NCBI GenBank assembly: GCA_037015955.1
Contig: CP143548.1
Span: 2,040,001 to 2,104,000, forward strand
DNA length: 64,000 nt
Reading direction: 5' to 3'
DNA from: Lachnospiraceae bacterium JLR.KK008
GTDB taxonomy: Bacteria > Bacillota > Clostridia > Lachnospirales > Lachnospiraceae
The notes under the pieces are model-generated. The model was not told the DNA's origin and searched no databases. It worked only from the letters and a program-made list of their open reading frames with translations. Made by a program: the position numbers and the translations under genes. Below, piece after piece: positions 17,973-26,571 of this stretch. Positions within the stretch are counted from its first letter, which is position 1. Every line of letters starts with the position of its first letter.

Positions 17973-18994
17973 CTATAGAACTGCATAAAGGACAGTCTCC
18001 CATTCTGATTTGGAATAATGTCTGACATACATTCGGTATTCCGGTACAAGCGATTTTATATACAACGGAATCTTGGTCATGTCTTCCGGCTTATGGTAGA
18101 TGCATACCGCTATCCTCGGTTTACTGTCACAGATCAAACGTCTGGCTCCTTTTAACGTTTCCAGTTCAGCACCTTCGACATCCATTTTTAAATAGGTTAT
18201 TCTTTCTTTTACCGTATCATCGACAGATACGACGGAAATAACTTCTTCTCCGTCCGCATCAATTTTTGAAGACCAGTTTCCCAGGGCAGTAAAATGAAGT
18301 TCCTCTTTTTTGCTCCATGTGCCATAAGGTATGATCTCAATTCTCTCGTCCCCGCCTTTTCTTGCATTGCAGAGAACGATATTGTCCCGATCCGGTTCAA
18401 AGGCATATGCTTTCTTAAAATGAGGGCAATTCTTTTTCCACTCCAAAGTCGTCGTCAGATCATATGCTCCGGCGTCTACGAAAACCTCGCCATTTCCCCC
18501 CCCAAATGTAGAAAGCTCTCGTCAAAATATTGTCTTCTGACTAAGTCTTTTTGTCTCTCTATAAACCGTTTCATATGTAATATCTGATTTTTATGGAAGC
18601 CCGCCTTCCTGAGTTCTTCCTCCATTTCATCTCCGTATTTGTCGCTCGTAATCAGGATACCGCTGTCCGGGTACTGTTTCAGCTCTTCCAATGAAATTAC
18701 ACGGTATCCTCTGAATCCGTTTTTCTGCTTTTCCAGATCTTTGTCGCAAAAACAGTCGATCTTCAGCCAGTCCGGAATAGAAATCATTGCCGCTCTTCCG
18801 GCGCCATAACATATGATCTTTGGAAATTCCAGAAAAGACTGCAATTCCGGTGATAAGGAATCACAACAATATCTTTCAATAATATTTTGCATGTACGTAA
18901 AATCACCCGTAACCAGATACCCCAGACGGTTCATCCATATATCCTTTGACTGCTCGTCTTCCAACATATTATAAACCTGCCGTAATTCTTCCAT
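17973..18994 (-). CDS. Phase-OFF gene: Rossmann module + FkbM-family methyltransferase, frame broken at a G8 tract
   Basis: Two overlapping open frames (18476-18994 and a frame ending at 17973) form one gene interrupted at a run of eight G (18496-18503). The first frame gives the shared module (IICYGAGRAAMISI, CFCDKD, SGILITSDKY) and reads through the tract to a stop at 18476 (172 residues). The second frame, read from the tract, gives GEVFVDAGAYDLTTTLEW then AYAFEPDRDNI and YLKMDVEGAELETLKGA, a canonical FkbM SAM-dependent methyltransferase. Nine G (or 6, 12) would join them into 340 residues. Start ATG 18994 has GGAGGGAGA. FkbM proteins usually O-methylate glycans or polyketides. Homopolymer sequencing error is the alternative to true phase variation. 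Confidence 0.87.
18496..18503 (-). repeat. Poly-G tract (G8 on coding strand) in FkbM methyltransferase gene
   Basis: Eight consecutive C on the plus strand, G8 in the coding direction, at the junction between the N-terminal module and the methyltransferase domain. The present length leads to a stop 7 codons after the tract; one extra G restores the frame into VDAGAY. Putative slipped-strand mispairing switch. Confidence 0.85.
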
Positions 18995-19028
18995 TCTCTC
19001 CCTCCATGATTCTCCGAAAAATATCTTA

Positions 19029-19607
19029 TTATTTCTCACTGCACAAAGTCTGAGACAGTACAGCCATAATCATATGGTCATAGATCATATGGACATCTTC
19101 TGTGATCTGCATACTCATCGCATTCACATGAAGAGCCACGTCAGCCAGCGCATGGAGTCTGCCACCGTCAAATCCTGTCATCCCGATCACTTTGTTTCCC
19201 TGTTCTTTCGCATATTCCACAGCATGGATCACATTACTGCTGTTACCGCTCCCCGAAATGGCAATGATAATATCCCCCGGCTCAAGCCTGCCCATGAGCT
19301 GGAACCGAAATACTTCCTCAAACCCTATATCATTGGCAATCGCCATGATCGTGGAAACATTATCGTTAAGACACTGAAACCGGAACTTTACATCCACATA
19401 TTCTGAAATTCCTTTGTTAAAATCATTCTGATAGTGAGAGGCGGTAGCCGAACTGCCGCCATTTCCAAAGATATAGATCGTATGCTCTCCCTCATATGCC
19501 TCCATGATCAGATTCATCGCTGCATTGATCGCATCGACGTCCAGACCATCCAGGGTATCTTTTTCCAACTTAATATATTCCTTTATCGCGTCCGTATAGT
19601 TTCCCAC
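19029..19607 (-). CDS. gmhA: Sedoheptulose 7-phosphate isomerase GmhA
   Basis: First step of the ADP/GDP-heptose pathway: sedoheptulose 7-phosphate to D-glycero-D-manno-heptose 7-phosphate. 192 residues, normal length. A single SIS domain with IYIFGNGGSSATASHYQNDF and IIAISGSGNSSNVIHAVEYA, and the C-terminal metal or substrate segment EDVHMIYDHMIM. GTG start at 19607 after AGGAGGAAG. It lies with hddA and the hddC-gmhB fusion, so all enzymes for GDP-D-glycero-alpha-D-manno-heptose are present in one run. The same route provides heptose for S-layer glycans in Gram-positives and some capsules. Confidence 0.93.
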   Translation of the reverse strand: MGNYTDAIKEYIKLEKDTLDGLDVDAINAAMNLIMEAYEGEHTIYIFGNGGSSATASHYQNDFNKGISEYVDVKFRFQCLNDNVSTIMAIANDIGFEEVFRFQLMGRLEPGDIIIAISGSGNSSNVIHAVEYAKEQGNKVIGMTGFDGGRLHALADVALHVNAMSMQITEDVHMIYDHMIMAVLSQTLCSEK

Positions 19608-19659
19608 GTAACTTCCTCCTATGGTAATCCCTGAGACTTTCAGCGCAGTCTCTTTATTT

Positions 19660-20970
19660 TCAAAGACAGTTTGTATCTAAGATCCGCTCTATTACCTCTG
19701 ACAGATTCTCTCCGACTATCTCCGGGATGACCTCATACTTGCCATCCCGTCCCGCCTCTCCGGTCATCACAAGCGCCGTGTGCATCCGCGCATTGATCCC
19801 GGTCTGTATATCTACCGTCGTATCGCCCACAATCCATGATCGCTCCAGATCAATATTGTATTTTTTCGCACATTGTTCCAGCATCCCTGTATCCGGCTTT
19901 CTACAATGACAGGGTATCTTAAAGGCAGGGTTTTCGCCCTCATAGCCTTTGTCCGGATGATGCGGACAGTATGCAATATCATCCACGTAAGCGCCTTCCT
20001 TTCCGAGCAGTGTCGCCATTTTTCTGTGGATTCTCTCCACATTTTCGATACTGCACAGACCACGCGCTACGACAGGCTGATTAGTGACTACAATGCAAAG
20101 CCACTGCGAATGATTGACTCTTTTGATCGCTTCCGCCGCAGCATCTTCCAGCACAAAATCGTCTATATCACTGAGCAGCCCCTTCAGTTTATTTACCGTG
20201 CCATCACGGTCGAGAAAAATACACTTCTGTCTGTTTCGCAGACACCGGGCACTTACAAAACCGCTTTTAATATCTGCAATGGTGTCCGTAATCCGTGTGA
20301 CAGTCCCGACATCTTTGATATATTCTGCGGAGCGGTATCCATAAACATTCTCGCCATTAACAATCATTCCCGCCAACAGATCTTTTTCAAGATCCGTCTT
20401 CTCAGGCTTCCTCACTCTGTCACAGATTTCACTGTCTACCACATAGAGTCCCGCATTGACACAGTTCTCGTACCAGTCATCTCTTTGATTGTGTTTGGAG
20501 TCAAACGCCGTGATCCGTGCATCCTGATCCATGACAACCAGATCAGAATCCGACGGATGAGAGTTAGGATGGACAAAAAGTGTCACCGCCGCATTTTTAT
20601 GATGATGAAAGGTAAGCATTCTGCCAAGATCAATATCAAAATACACATCTCCAAAGACCAGCAGAAAGCAATCTTCTTTCAGCCAGTCTTTCAGGTAATA
20701 AAAAGCTCCTGCAGTCCCAAGCGGTTCTGTTTCTTCAATATAGGAAGCAGAGATTCCAAACGCACTGCCGTCACCAAAATGCCGTCTGATCGTTTCCCCG
20801 AGATGCCCGATGATAAAGCAGACCTCTGTGATTCCATAACGTTTTAATCCGTCGACCTGCCACTCCAGCAACGGACGCCCCAGAATGTCCACCATCGGTT
20901 TTGGTATCAGATCCTTTGTGATGGCGTTCAGTCTCGTTCCCTTCCCTCCGGCCATGATCACTGCCTGCAT
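19660..20970 (-). CDS. hddC-gmhB: Fusion: heptose 1-phosphate guanylyltransferase (HddC) + heptose bisphosphate phosphatase (GmhB)
   Basis: 436 residues. The N-terminal about 235 residues are a nucleotidyltransferase (MQAVIMAGGKGTRL, IPKPMVDILGRPLLEW, FGDVYFDIDLGRML) of the HddC/RfbA-like type. The C-terminal about 190 residues are a histidinol-phosphatase-type HAD enzyme: CIFLDRDGTVN (DxDGT), VVTNQPVVARG, CPHHPDKGYEGE with the zinc-binding Cys/His loop ending CHCRKP, and WIVGDTTVDIQTG. GmhB removes the 7-phosphate from heptose 1,7-bisphosphate and HddC makes GDP-heptose; the fusion performs two successive steps. The guanylyl specificity is inferred from the presence of HddA. Overlaps the SDR gene by 13 bases. 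Confidence 0.9.
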   Translation of the reverse strand: MQAVIMAGGKGTRLNAITKDLIPKPMVDILGRPLLEWQVDGLKRYGITEVCFIIGHLGETIRRHFGDGSAFGISASYIEETEPLGTAGAFYYLKDWLKEDCFLLVFGDVYFDIDLGRMLTFHHHKNAAVTLFVHPNSHPSDSDLVVMDQDARITAFDSKHNQRDDWYENCVNAGLYVVDSEICDRVRKPEKTDLEKDLLAGMIVNGENVYGYRSAEYIKDVGTVTRITDTIADIKSGFVSARCLRNRQKCIFLDRDGTVNKLKGLLSDIDDFVLEDAAAEAIKRVNHSQWLCIVVTNQPVVARGLCSIENVERIHRKMATLLGKEGAYVDDIAYCPHHPDKGYEGENPAFKIPCHCRKPDTGMLEQCAKKYNIDLERSWIVGDTTVDIQTGINARMHTALVMTGEAGRDGKYEVIPEIVGENLSEVIERILDTNCL

Positions 20971-21905
20971 CGCAACACCTCTTCCACCGTTTTCGTCACG
21001 GCCTCATCGGAATCACAGGAAGCTCTCCAGCCGGTGGCATAGATCCTGCTCAGGTCATATTGAAATCTGGGAACATCCCCCTTCCAGCCGATATTTCCGC
21101 CGGTATAGTTGTATTTCACACCTGCAAGTCCCATTTTTTCACAGATTATATCCGCAATCCTGTTTACGGTAGTCGCACCTTCCACACCCAGATTGTATAG
21201 CGTAATCCCTTTTCTTCCGGTCTCCATAAATCTGACCATAGCTTCCACAAGATCCATTACATACAGATAGGGTTTGCACTGTGTGCCATCCCCAAGTATC
21301 TCAAGCTGTGTATTGTCTTTCTCTAACTTCCCGATAAAATCAAAGATCACCCCGTGGGTCAGCCGTGGGCCGATCACATTTGGAAACCGAAAGACCAATG
21401 CCTCCAGATCATTCATATGGCTGTATGCGGAGATAAGCGCCTCTGAACCCAGTTTGCACGCTCCATAGTAAGAGACGGGACACAGGTTCGTTGTCGTCTC
21501 TGTCAAAAGCTCATCCAGCTTTTCTCCGTATACTGCCGATGTCGAGGCAAAGAACATCTTTTTTACACTGTGCAGCCGCATACATTCCAGCAAATCAAAC
21601 GTCGTTGTATATGTGTTTTTATATTCAATGACCGGATTTTGGGCGCTGGCCTGTATATCGGAATTGGCTGCCAGATGAAACACATAATCAACCTGTTCCC
21701 TCTCAAAAATATCCGACAATGCCTCCAGATCACACAAATCCTGCTCATACATGTGAAAGCGCGGATCATACTCCAGATGCGCAATATTTCGCTTCGTACC
21801 GATAAAATAGTTGTCAACACAGACAATCTCGTGTCCCTCTTTCAAGAGCAGATCAATCAGATTACTTCCGATAAATCCGGCTCCTCCTGCCACTAAAATT
21901 TTCAT
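20958..21905 (-). CDS. NAD-dependent nucleotide-sugar epimerase/dehydratase (extended SDR)
   Basis: 315 residues from the ATG at 21905 after GGAGAG; the frame is open seven codons further. NAD-binding motif GGAGFIGSNL, FHLAANSDI, active-site Ser/Tyr region FFASTSAVYGE and SYYGACKLGSEALI (YxxxK), and RFPNVIGPR. The family includes UDP-glucose 4-epimerases and heptose-modifying epimerases or dehydratases. Because the gene is embedded in the GDP-heptose set, between hddA and hddC-gmhB, an action on a GDP-heptose is likely, but the exact reaction is inferred only. Confidence 0.85.
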   Translation of the reverse strand: MKILVAGGAGFIGSNLIDLLLKEGHEIVCVDNYFIGTKRNIAHLEYDPRFHMYEQDLCDLEALSDIFEREQVDYVFHLAANSDIQASAQNPVIEYKNTYTTTFDLLECMRLHSVKKMFFASTSAVYGEKLDELLTETTTNLCPVSYYGACKLGSEALISAYSHMNDLEALVFRFPNVIGPRLTHGVIFDFIGKLEKDNTQLEILGDGTQCKPYLYVMDLVEAMVRFMETGRKGITLYNLGVEGATTVNRIADIICEKMGLAGVKYNYTGGNIGWKGDVPRFQYDLSRIYATGWRASCDSDEAVTKTVEEVLRCRQ

Positions 21906-21919
21906 AATGTTCTCTCCGT

Positions 21920-22903
21920 TTACCAATATTTATTACCCACATGGGCGATCGATGTGCCGTCATGCTCAAAGGAAAATGCGAAAGGTTTGAGTCCAAGTGC
22001 ATCTGCGAGCCTCTTTTGTTTCTCTTTTTCACAGTAAAACAGAAAAAATCCCCCACCGCCCGCGCCCAGCAGTTTGCCGCCCCTGGCACCATTTTCCATA
22101 GCCGCATCATAAAGGGTATTGATCCCTGCGCTGGTAACTCCCGACGCCAGCTCTCGTTTCCGTATCCATCCTTCATGGAGTATCTCTCCGAAATCCGAAA
22201 GTTCACCCACTTCCAGACAAGCCTTCATATTTCTTGCCAGCTCACACATGATACGCAGATTTTTCGTCTTGTCTGCAAGGGAAAGATTGTTTTTCTGCTC
22301 TGCCAGAATCCTGTTTGCGTCATGCGTAATTCCGGTATAAAACATCACAAGGTTTTCTTCTAACCGTCTTTTCAGTCCCGAACGCAAAATCAGAGGTGAC
22401 ACCGTAACCGTATCGTCCCTGTGAAATTCCAGAAAATTCAGACCGCCACAAGCTGCAGCATATTGATCCTGTTTGCCGATCGGACTGCCCAGTTTATCGA
22501 TTTCCACTTCACAGGCTTCTTTCGCAATATCTTCTTTGCCGACATACTTCCCCTGATAGCAATAAAGTGTATGTATCAGACCGACGGTAAAAGCACTGGA
22601 AGAGCCGAGACCAGTGCCGCTTGGAATATCCGCAGTGCTGCTGATTTCCACTCCACTGATGCCCATATCTTTAAGTACCTGCCGAAAAATAGGGTGACGG
22701 ATCGCTGAAATATCATCCACGATCTCAACCTGCGAATAACGAAGCGCTGTCTTTGTCTCATCAAAATAAGGATGAATCGTAAGATACATATAACGATTGA
22801 TTGTCGTACTGAGCACACAGCCGCCATTGTTCCGGTAAAAATCCGGCATATCACTCCCGCCTCCGCAGAAGCTGACGCGAAAGGGCGTTTTGGTAATGAT
22901 CAT
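21920..22903 (-). CDS. hddA: D-glycero-alpha-D-manno-heptose 7-phosphate kinase HddA (GHMP family)
   Basis: Phosphorylates heptose 7-phosphate at C1 to the 1,7-bisphosphate, the substrate of GmhB. 327 residues. GHMP kinase pattern: MIITKTPFRVSFCGGGSDMPDFY at the N-terminus, IPSGTGLGSSSAFTVGLIHTL as the phosphate-binding loop, and GGKLLGAGGGGFFLFYC near the C-terminus. HddA (alpha anomer) distinguishes the GDP-heptose route from the ADP-heptose route (HldE). Start ATG after AAAGGAAAT. The gene is followed 14 bases on by the SDR and preceded by the frame-broken sulfotransferase. Confidence 0.9.
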   Translation of the reverse strand: MIITKTPFRVSFCGGGSDMPDFYRNNGGCVLSTTINRYMYLTIHPYFDETKTALRYSQVEIVDDISAIRHPIFRQVLKDMGISGVEISSTADIPSGTGLGSSSAFTVGLIHTLYCYQGKYVGKEDIAKEACEVEIDKLGSPIGKQDQYAAACGGLNFLEFHRDDTVTVSPLILRSGLKRRLEENLVMFYTGITHDANRILAEQKNNLSLADKTKNLRIMCELARNMKACLEVGELSDFGEILHEGWIRKRELASGVTSAGINTLYDAAMENGARGGKLLGAGGGGFFLFYCEKEKQKRLADALGLKPFAFSFEHDGTSIAHVGNKYW

Positions 22904-22944
22904 CTTCTGTATTTCCTTTCCATATCGTAACGGTTTCCTCGGAC

Positions 22945-24229
22945 TTACAGATACACATCACATGCGTTAAAAAAATCCTCCCCTTCTGTCAGTCCTATTT
23001 CTAAACATTGTTGTTTTACTTCCTCATACTGTAACACTGTCACTACAATACAATACCTTTTCCAGTCATCAATCGTTTCAGGAGACACAACGGGGATTCC
23101 GTCCATACTGCTTTTCCGCATCTCCGGGGCATTATCAATGATAAGATCCGGTCTATGTCCTTCTCTGAATAATTTCCTGCACCGTCTGCCGCCTCCCCAG
23201 AAAGCGATTTTTCTGTTTCTTGCCTTTTCCAGAAAACAGATCATATTTTTTTGACGCAGATAAAATGTAAAAAACGTCCTGATTATGCACTCCTGGAAAC
23301 TATCGTACTGCGGACTATCATATGGCAGATCCACCTGCTTGTCGTAAAATAGTGTCTCCCTGTTTTCAAAAAATGTCTTAGCGATCTGTTGATTGTCTTT
23401 CTCATGGGCTTCCAACATACAGATCCTCTCTTGCGAACTGAGGTACCCCCCCCCGGTTCATTTTTCCCCGCTCCATGCCGGACGAAATATCTGTAAACAG
23501 TCGTTCAAAATTCCATTCCGGCTGCATCTGCGCAAATTGTTCCTTTCGCACTGCATGATAAAAACGCATTAATTCCAGACAGTCTCTTGACAGCCTCACA
23601 TTCTCCGTTTTACCAAATATAAAAATTTCTTTTTTCTCTGACAATCCTAATATTTCCAGAAAATCATTGATCACGTCAAACTTTGGAAATTCGCTCTTCC
23701 CTTCATATAAGCGAAGGATTAGCTGTTCTTTCTTTATGATCTTGCACAGATCACCGATCCGCCCGTAATAATCACATCTGTCTCTGTAATCTCCGCATCG
23801 CAAAGCCTGCTGTGGATCACGTGTAAGTCCCCATTTCACATTTTCTCCCCACAGACTTTCCCAATACAAATCCTGCCTTCTCAAATATAAAACGATTTTA
23901 AGATCAGCAAATCTGGGTGCCATCTCATCAAGAATCTTTATACTTTCGTCCCAGTGAATATAAAACTGTTCCGAAGATAAAACTACATTCTTATGCGCTA
24001 AAACCTTCTCCAGTTCTTCATAATACCGACGTCTTTCCTGAGATGTCGTTGTTCTCTCCTCTTCTTTCACAAGCAGCAGATCGAATAAATTATCGATACG
24101 CTGACGACTTAAATCAGGATACGACCAACTACTTATTTCTCCGAGCCGCTCCCTGTTAGCCGTTAAAAAGTTCTGTAGTGACGTTGTTCCTGTCTTATCT
24201 GTGCCAATATGTAGTATTAAAGTATTCAT
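22945..24229 (-). CDS. Phase-OFF gene: PAPS-dependent sulfotransferase with C-terminal Rossmann module, frame broken at a G9 tract
   Basis: One gene in two frames. From ATG 24229: LILHIGTDKTGTTSLQNFL is the 5'-phosphosulfate-binding loop of sulfotransferases, and NVVLSSEQFYIHW and VLYLRRQDLYWESLW follow. At a run of nine G (23446-23454) the frame shifts and ends after 275 residues. The other frame, read from the tract, gives YLSSQERICMLEAHEKDNQQ and then the shared module (IAFWGGGRRCRKLF, LIIDN, CIVVTVLQYEEV), ending at 22945. This aligns with the intact paralogue at 24276 (YFSPAERERILSVWKKQND), so eight G would give a 427-residue protein. Donor PAPS would come from CysD/CysNC. Acceptor unknown. 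Confidence 0.87.
23446..23454 (-). repeat. Poly-G tract (G9) in sulfotransferase gene
   Basis: Nine C on the plus strand, G9 in the coding direction, codons AAC CGG GGG GGG G. One G fewer puts TAC CTC AGT in frame and joins the catalytic and C-terminal parts as in the paralogue. Putative ON length 8 (or 5, 11); present length OFF. Confidence 0.86.
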
Positions 24230-24275
24230 TGCACTCTCTTTCTATTTCTCCCTGATTCATATCCGAAATATCCAG

Positions 24276-25535
24276 TCACAATATATCCCCGCCACAGATA
24301 AACTCTTTCCCCTCTGTCAGTCCATAAGACCGGCACTGCTCGCAAATTGCCTGCGGATACTCTACAGTGATCACAATACAATACTTTTTCAGCTCGTCTA
24401 TATCAGCAACGGACACAACAGGAACGCCCGACAACTGTTTTCCCCACAGATTACCGTCATTGTCTATAATAATATCCGGCCGTATCAGACCACTTCTTAT
24501 CATCTCTGTGCAGCGTGTTCCCGCTCCCCAGAAGGCTATCTTTTTCTCTCTGTTTGTCAGAAAAAACTTCATTGCATTCCGCCTTTTTACTTCCATCAAC
24601 AGAAACATCTTTACGATTGTTTCTTCCATAGCAGAGACAGGCGGATCATAAAACGGATATTGTATTTTCTCGTTGAGAAATAATTGCTCCCTTCCCAGAT
24701 ATTTCCTTGCCAACGCATCGTTTTGTTTTTTCCATACGGATAAAATGCGCTCCCGCTCTGCGGGAGAAAAATATTTCCTTGCGGACCCGTTATCTTCAAT
24801 CCTTTTACTCCCTGCTATCTCTGAAAAAACCTTTCGAACAGGCAGCTTCATACTCTCAGACTGTTCTTTTGTCAGAACAGAACTGCAAATCTGCAGCAGC
24901 TTCAGACACTCAGTATCCGTCCGCTCATTCACTCTCTTTCCGGCTTCCCCGCATTCACATCGGCAGCTATTTAAATTCAGGTATGTCAAAAAATCCTGAA
25001 CCGTATCAAAGCCTTCCTCCTCATAAATACGGACGGCAATGTTTTCTGTACTGATAATTTCCGCAATCTCATGCAGCCGTCTCCCATAATCCCATTCCGC
25101 AGACATTTCTCTTTCAAACTCTTTCAAGTTAAGTCCTGTCTGTTGATCTCTTACATACTGACTCCACAGAGCCTCAATATAAAAATCCTGACGCCGCAAA
25201 TAAACAATAACCTTTAAATTATTCCAGACTGCATATAATTTTTTTAATATCTGTTGTCCACCGCCCCATCCGAGAGCAAACCAGGCGTCTTCTGACGAGA
25301 GAATCACATGACTGTTTTCTAACATATTCAGCGTCGTCTCAATAAAAGTATCGTCAGGTCGGTAGAGAAACACGTCCAGATTTCGTGTTACCACCCCCCC
25401 CGGATACCTGAAATCAGGATAAGTCCAGCCATAGTTCTCTAATTGCTTTCTGTTTTCAGCCAGAAAGCGTTGCAGCGACGTCGTTCCTGTTTTCGGCATT
25501 CCGAAGTGCAATACCAAACGGTTTTTCTCATTCAT
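24276..25535 (-). CDS. PAPS-dependent sulfotransferase with C-terminal Rossmann module, phase-ON (G8)
   Basis: 419 residues, intact. RLVLHFGMPKTGTTSLQRFL is the PAPS 5'-phosphosulfate loop; HVILSSEDAWF and VIVYLRRQDFYIEALWSQYV match the binding region of the 3'-phosphate in this family. C-terminal module IAFWGAGTRCTEMI, IIIDNDG, YCIVITVEYPQAI. It is a tandem paralogue of the gene at 22945 with the same architecture. A G8 tract (25394-25401) lies in the N-terminal part, coding YPGGVVTR, and is in frame, so this is the only one of five tract genes that is open as sequenced. Start ATG after GAGGGG. Probable role: sulfation of the exported glycan; acceptor unknown. Confidence 0.88.
   Translation of the reverse strand: MNEKNRLVLHFGMPKTGTTSLQRFLAENRKQLENYGWTYPDFRYPGGVVTRNLDVFLYRPDDTFIETTLNMLENSHVILSSEDAWFALGWGGGQQILKKLYAVWNNLKVIVYLRRQDFYIEALWSQYVRDQQTGLNLKEFEREMSAEWDYGRRLHEIAEIISTENIAVRIYEEEGFDTVQDFLTYLNLNSCRCECGEAGKRVNERTDTECLKLLQICSSVLTKEQSESMKLPVRKVFSEIAGSKRIEDNGSARKYFSPAERERILSVWKKQNDALARKYLGREQLFLNEKIQYPFYDPPVSAMEETIVKMFLLMEVKRRNAMKFFLTNREKKIAFWGAGTRCTEMIRSGLIRPDIIIDNDGNLWGKQLSGVPVVSVADIDELKKYCIVITVEYPQAICEQCRSYGLTEGKEFICGGDIL
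25394..25401 (-). repeat. Poly-G tract (G8) in sulfotransferase gene, in frame
   Basis: Eight C on the plus strand, G8 in the coding direction (TAT CCG GGG GGG GTG). The frame is open at this length. A gain or loss of one G would truncate the enzyme about 50 residues from the start, before most of the catalytic domain. Confidence 0.85.
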
Positions 25536-25609
25536 TTTATCCCCTCGCTTTTTACAAATGCGGACTTAAACTGCGAATTTACAGATAACTATATGTCAGC
25601 CCGCAGCAG

Positions 25610-26550
25610 TCATCTTTTCTCGACCAGAGTAATACAGTCGAGATCTTTGACCCCTGACCAGTCGATCGTCTGCTGTTCCAGTACTTCCAGTCCTGCTCTG
25701 TGCGCCAGATAAGCAAAAAGCTCTCTGCTCATATAATTACGCCCGCTCTTTCCAGTCGAAAAATCAATCCGATAGTCTTCTGTATTATTGGAATGATGGA
25801 ACAACGCCCTTCCTCCTGTTTCCAGGACCCGTCTTGTCTCTTTTAAAAAATAAGAAAATACATCTATCATTTCAAAGTGTACCATCGCATCATACGTAAA
25901 CAATGCCGTATATGCTCCCGTTTCCAATTTTTCCAAATCTTGTCCGTTGTTGACATAATATTCAATGTTTTCTTTACTCTGAAATCTTTTCTTACAAAAT
26001 TCTATATTTTTATCCACGATGTCAACGAGAACAATTTGCTCTGCCTGTCGCATATATTGTAAAACATGACGCCCATGTCCACATGCCAGCTCAATAATCC
26101 TTGTCGGATTCAGTTTTGAGAACATTTGATAAAAAACACTCCGTGCATCCCAGAACTTTTCGATGTCGTCTGCACTTTCCGCATTCTCATAATATTCTTC
26201 CATGCAATACGTATGAAAATTCGCAATGTGCTTTCTTTTCATACGTACAATATCATCATCCCCATATAACACTTTTTCTACCGTGCCGGTCTCAACTCCT
26301 GCACATTCAAGTAATTTATTTACCTGAGTACGTTCTCCGCTATCCGCAATGGTTACAATTACAAGAAACTGTTCCCTGTGCTCCTGCACATATTCCAAAG
26401 GATAAACGGGTATTACCCCCCCCTATCGGTTTCTATTACACCGCTTTTATAAGAATCACAGAAGCCATAGATTTTTATGCCTTCATCCCAAAGCAAATTT
26501 GCAGTCACTTTTCCTTTTTTTCCAGCGCCAAATAATATAATATCCTTCAT
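25610..26550 (-). CDS. Phase-OFF gene: Rossmann module + class I SAM methyltransferase, frame broken at a G8 tract
   Basis: From ATG 26550 (ribosome site AGGAAGAG) the frame gives MKDIILFGAGKKGKVT and YGFCDSYKSGVIETDR, the N-terminal half of the shared module, and then a G8 run followed at once by TAA (45 residues). The next frame, read from the tract, gives GGVIPVYPLEYVQEHREQF and LVIVTIADSGE, the expected second half of the module, then a class I methyltransferase: IIELACGHGRHVLQYM (SAM loop), VLVDIVDKNIEFC, ALFTYDAMVHFEM. Nine G (or 6) join the frames into 313 residues. Translation from an internal TTG at 26398 would give only the methyltransferase part. Substrate is unknown. Confidence 0.87.
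26416..26423 (-). repeat. Poly-G tract (G8) in class I methyltransferase gene
   Basis: Eight C on the plus strand. Codons GAT AGG GGG GGG TAA at the present length give an immediate stop; with one more G the stop becomes GTA ATA CCC and the frame continues. The clearest on/off geometry of the five tracts. Confidence 0.87.
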
Positions 26551-26571
26551 TTTTCTCTTCCTTTTTATCAT

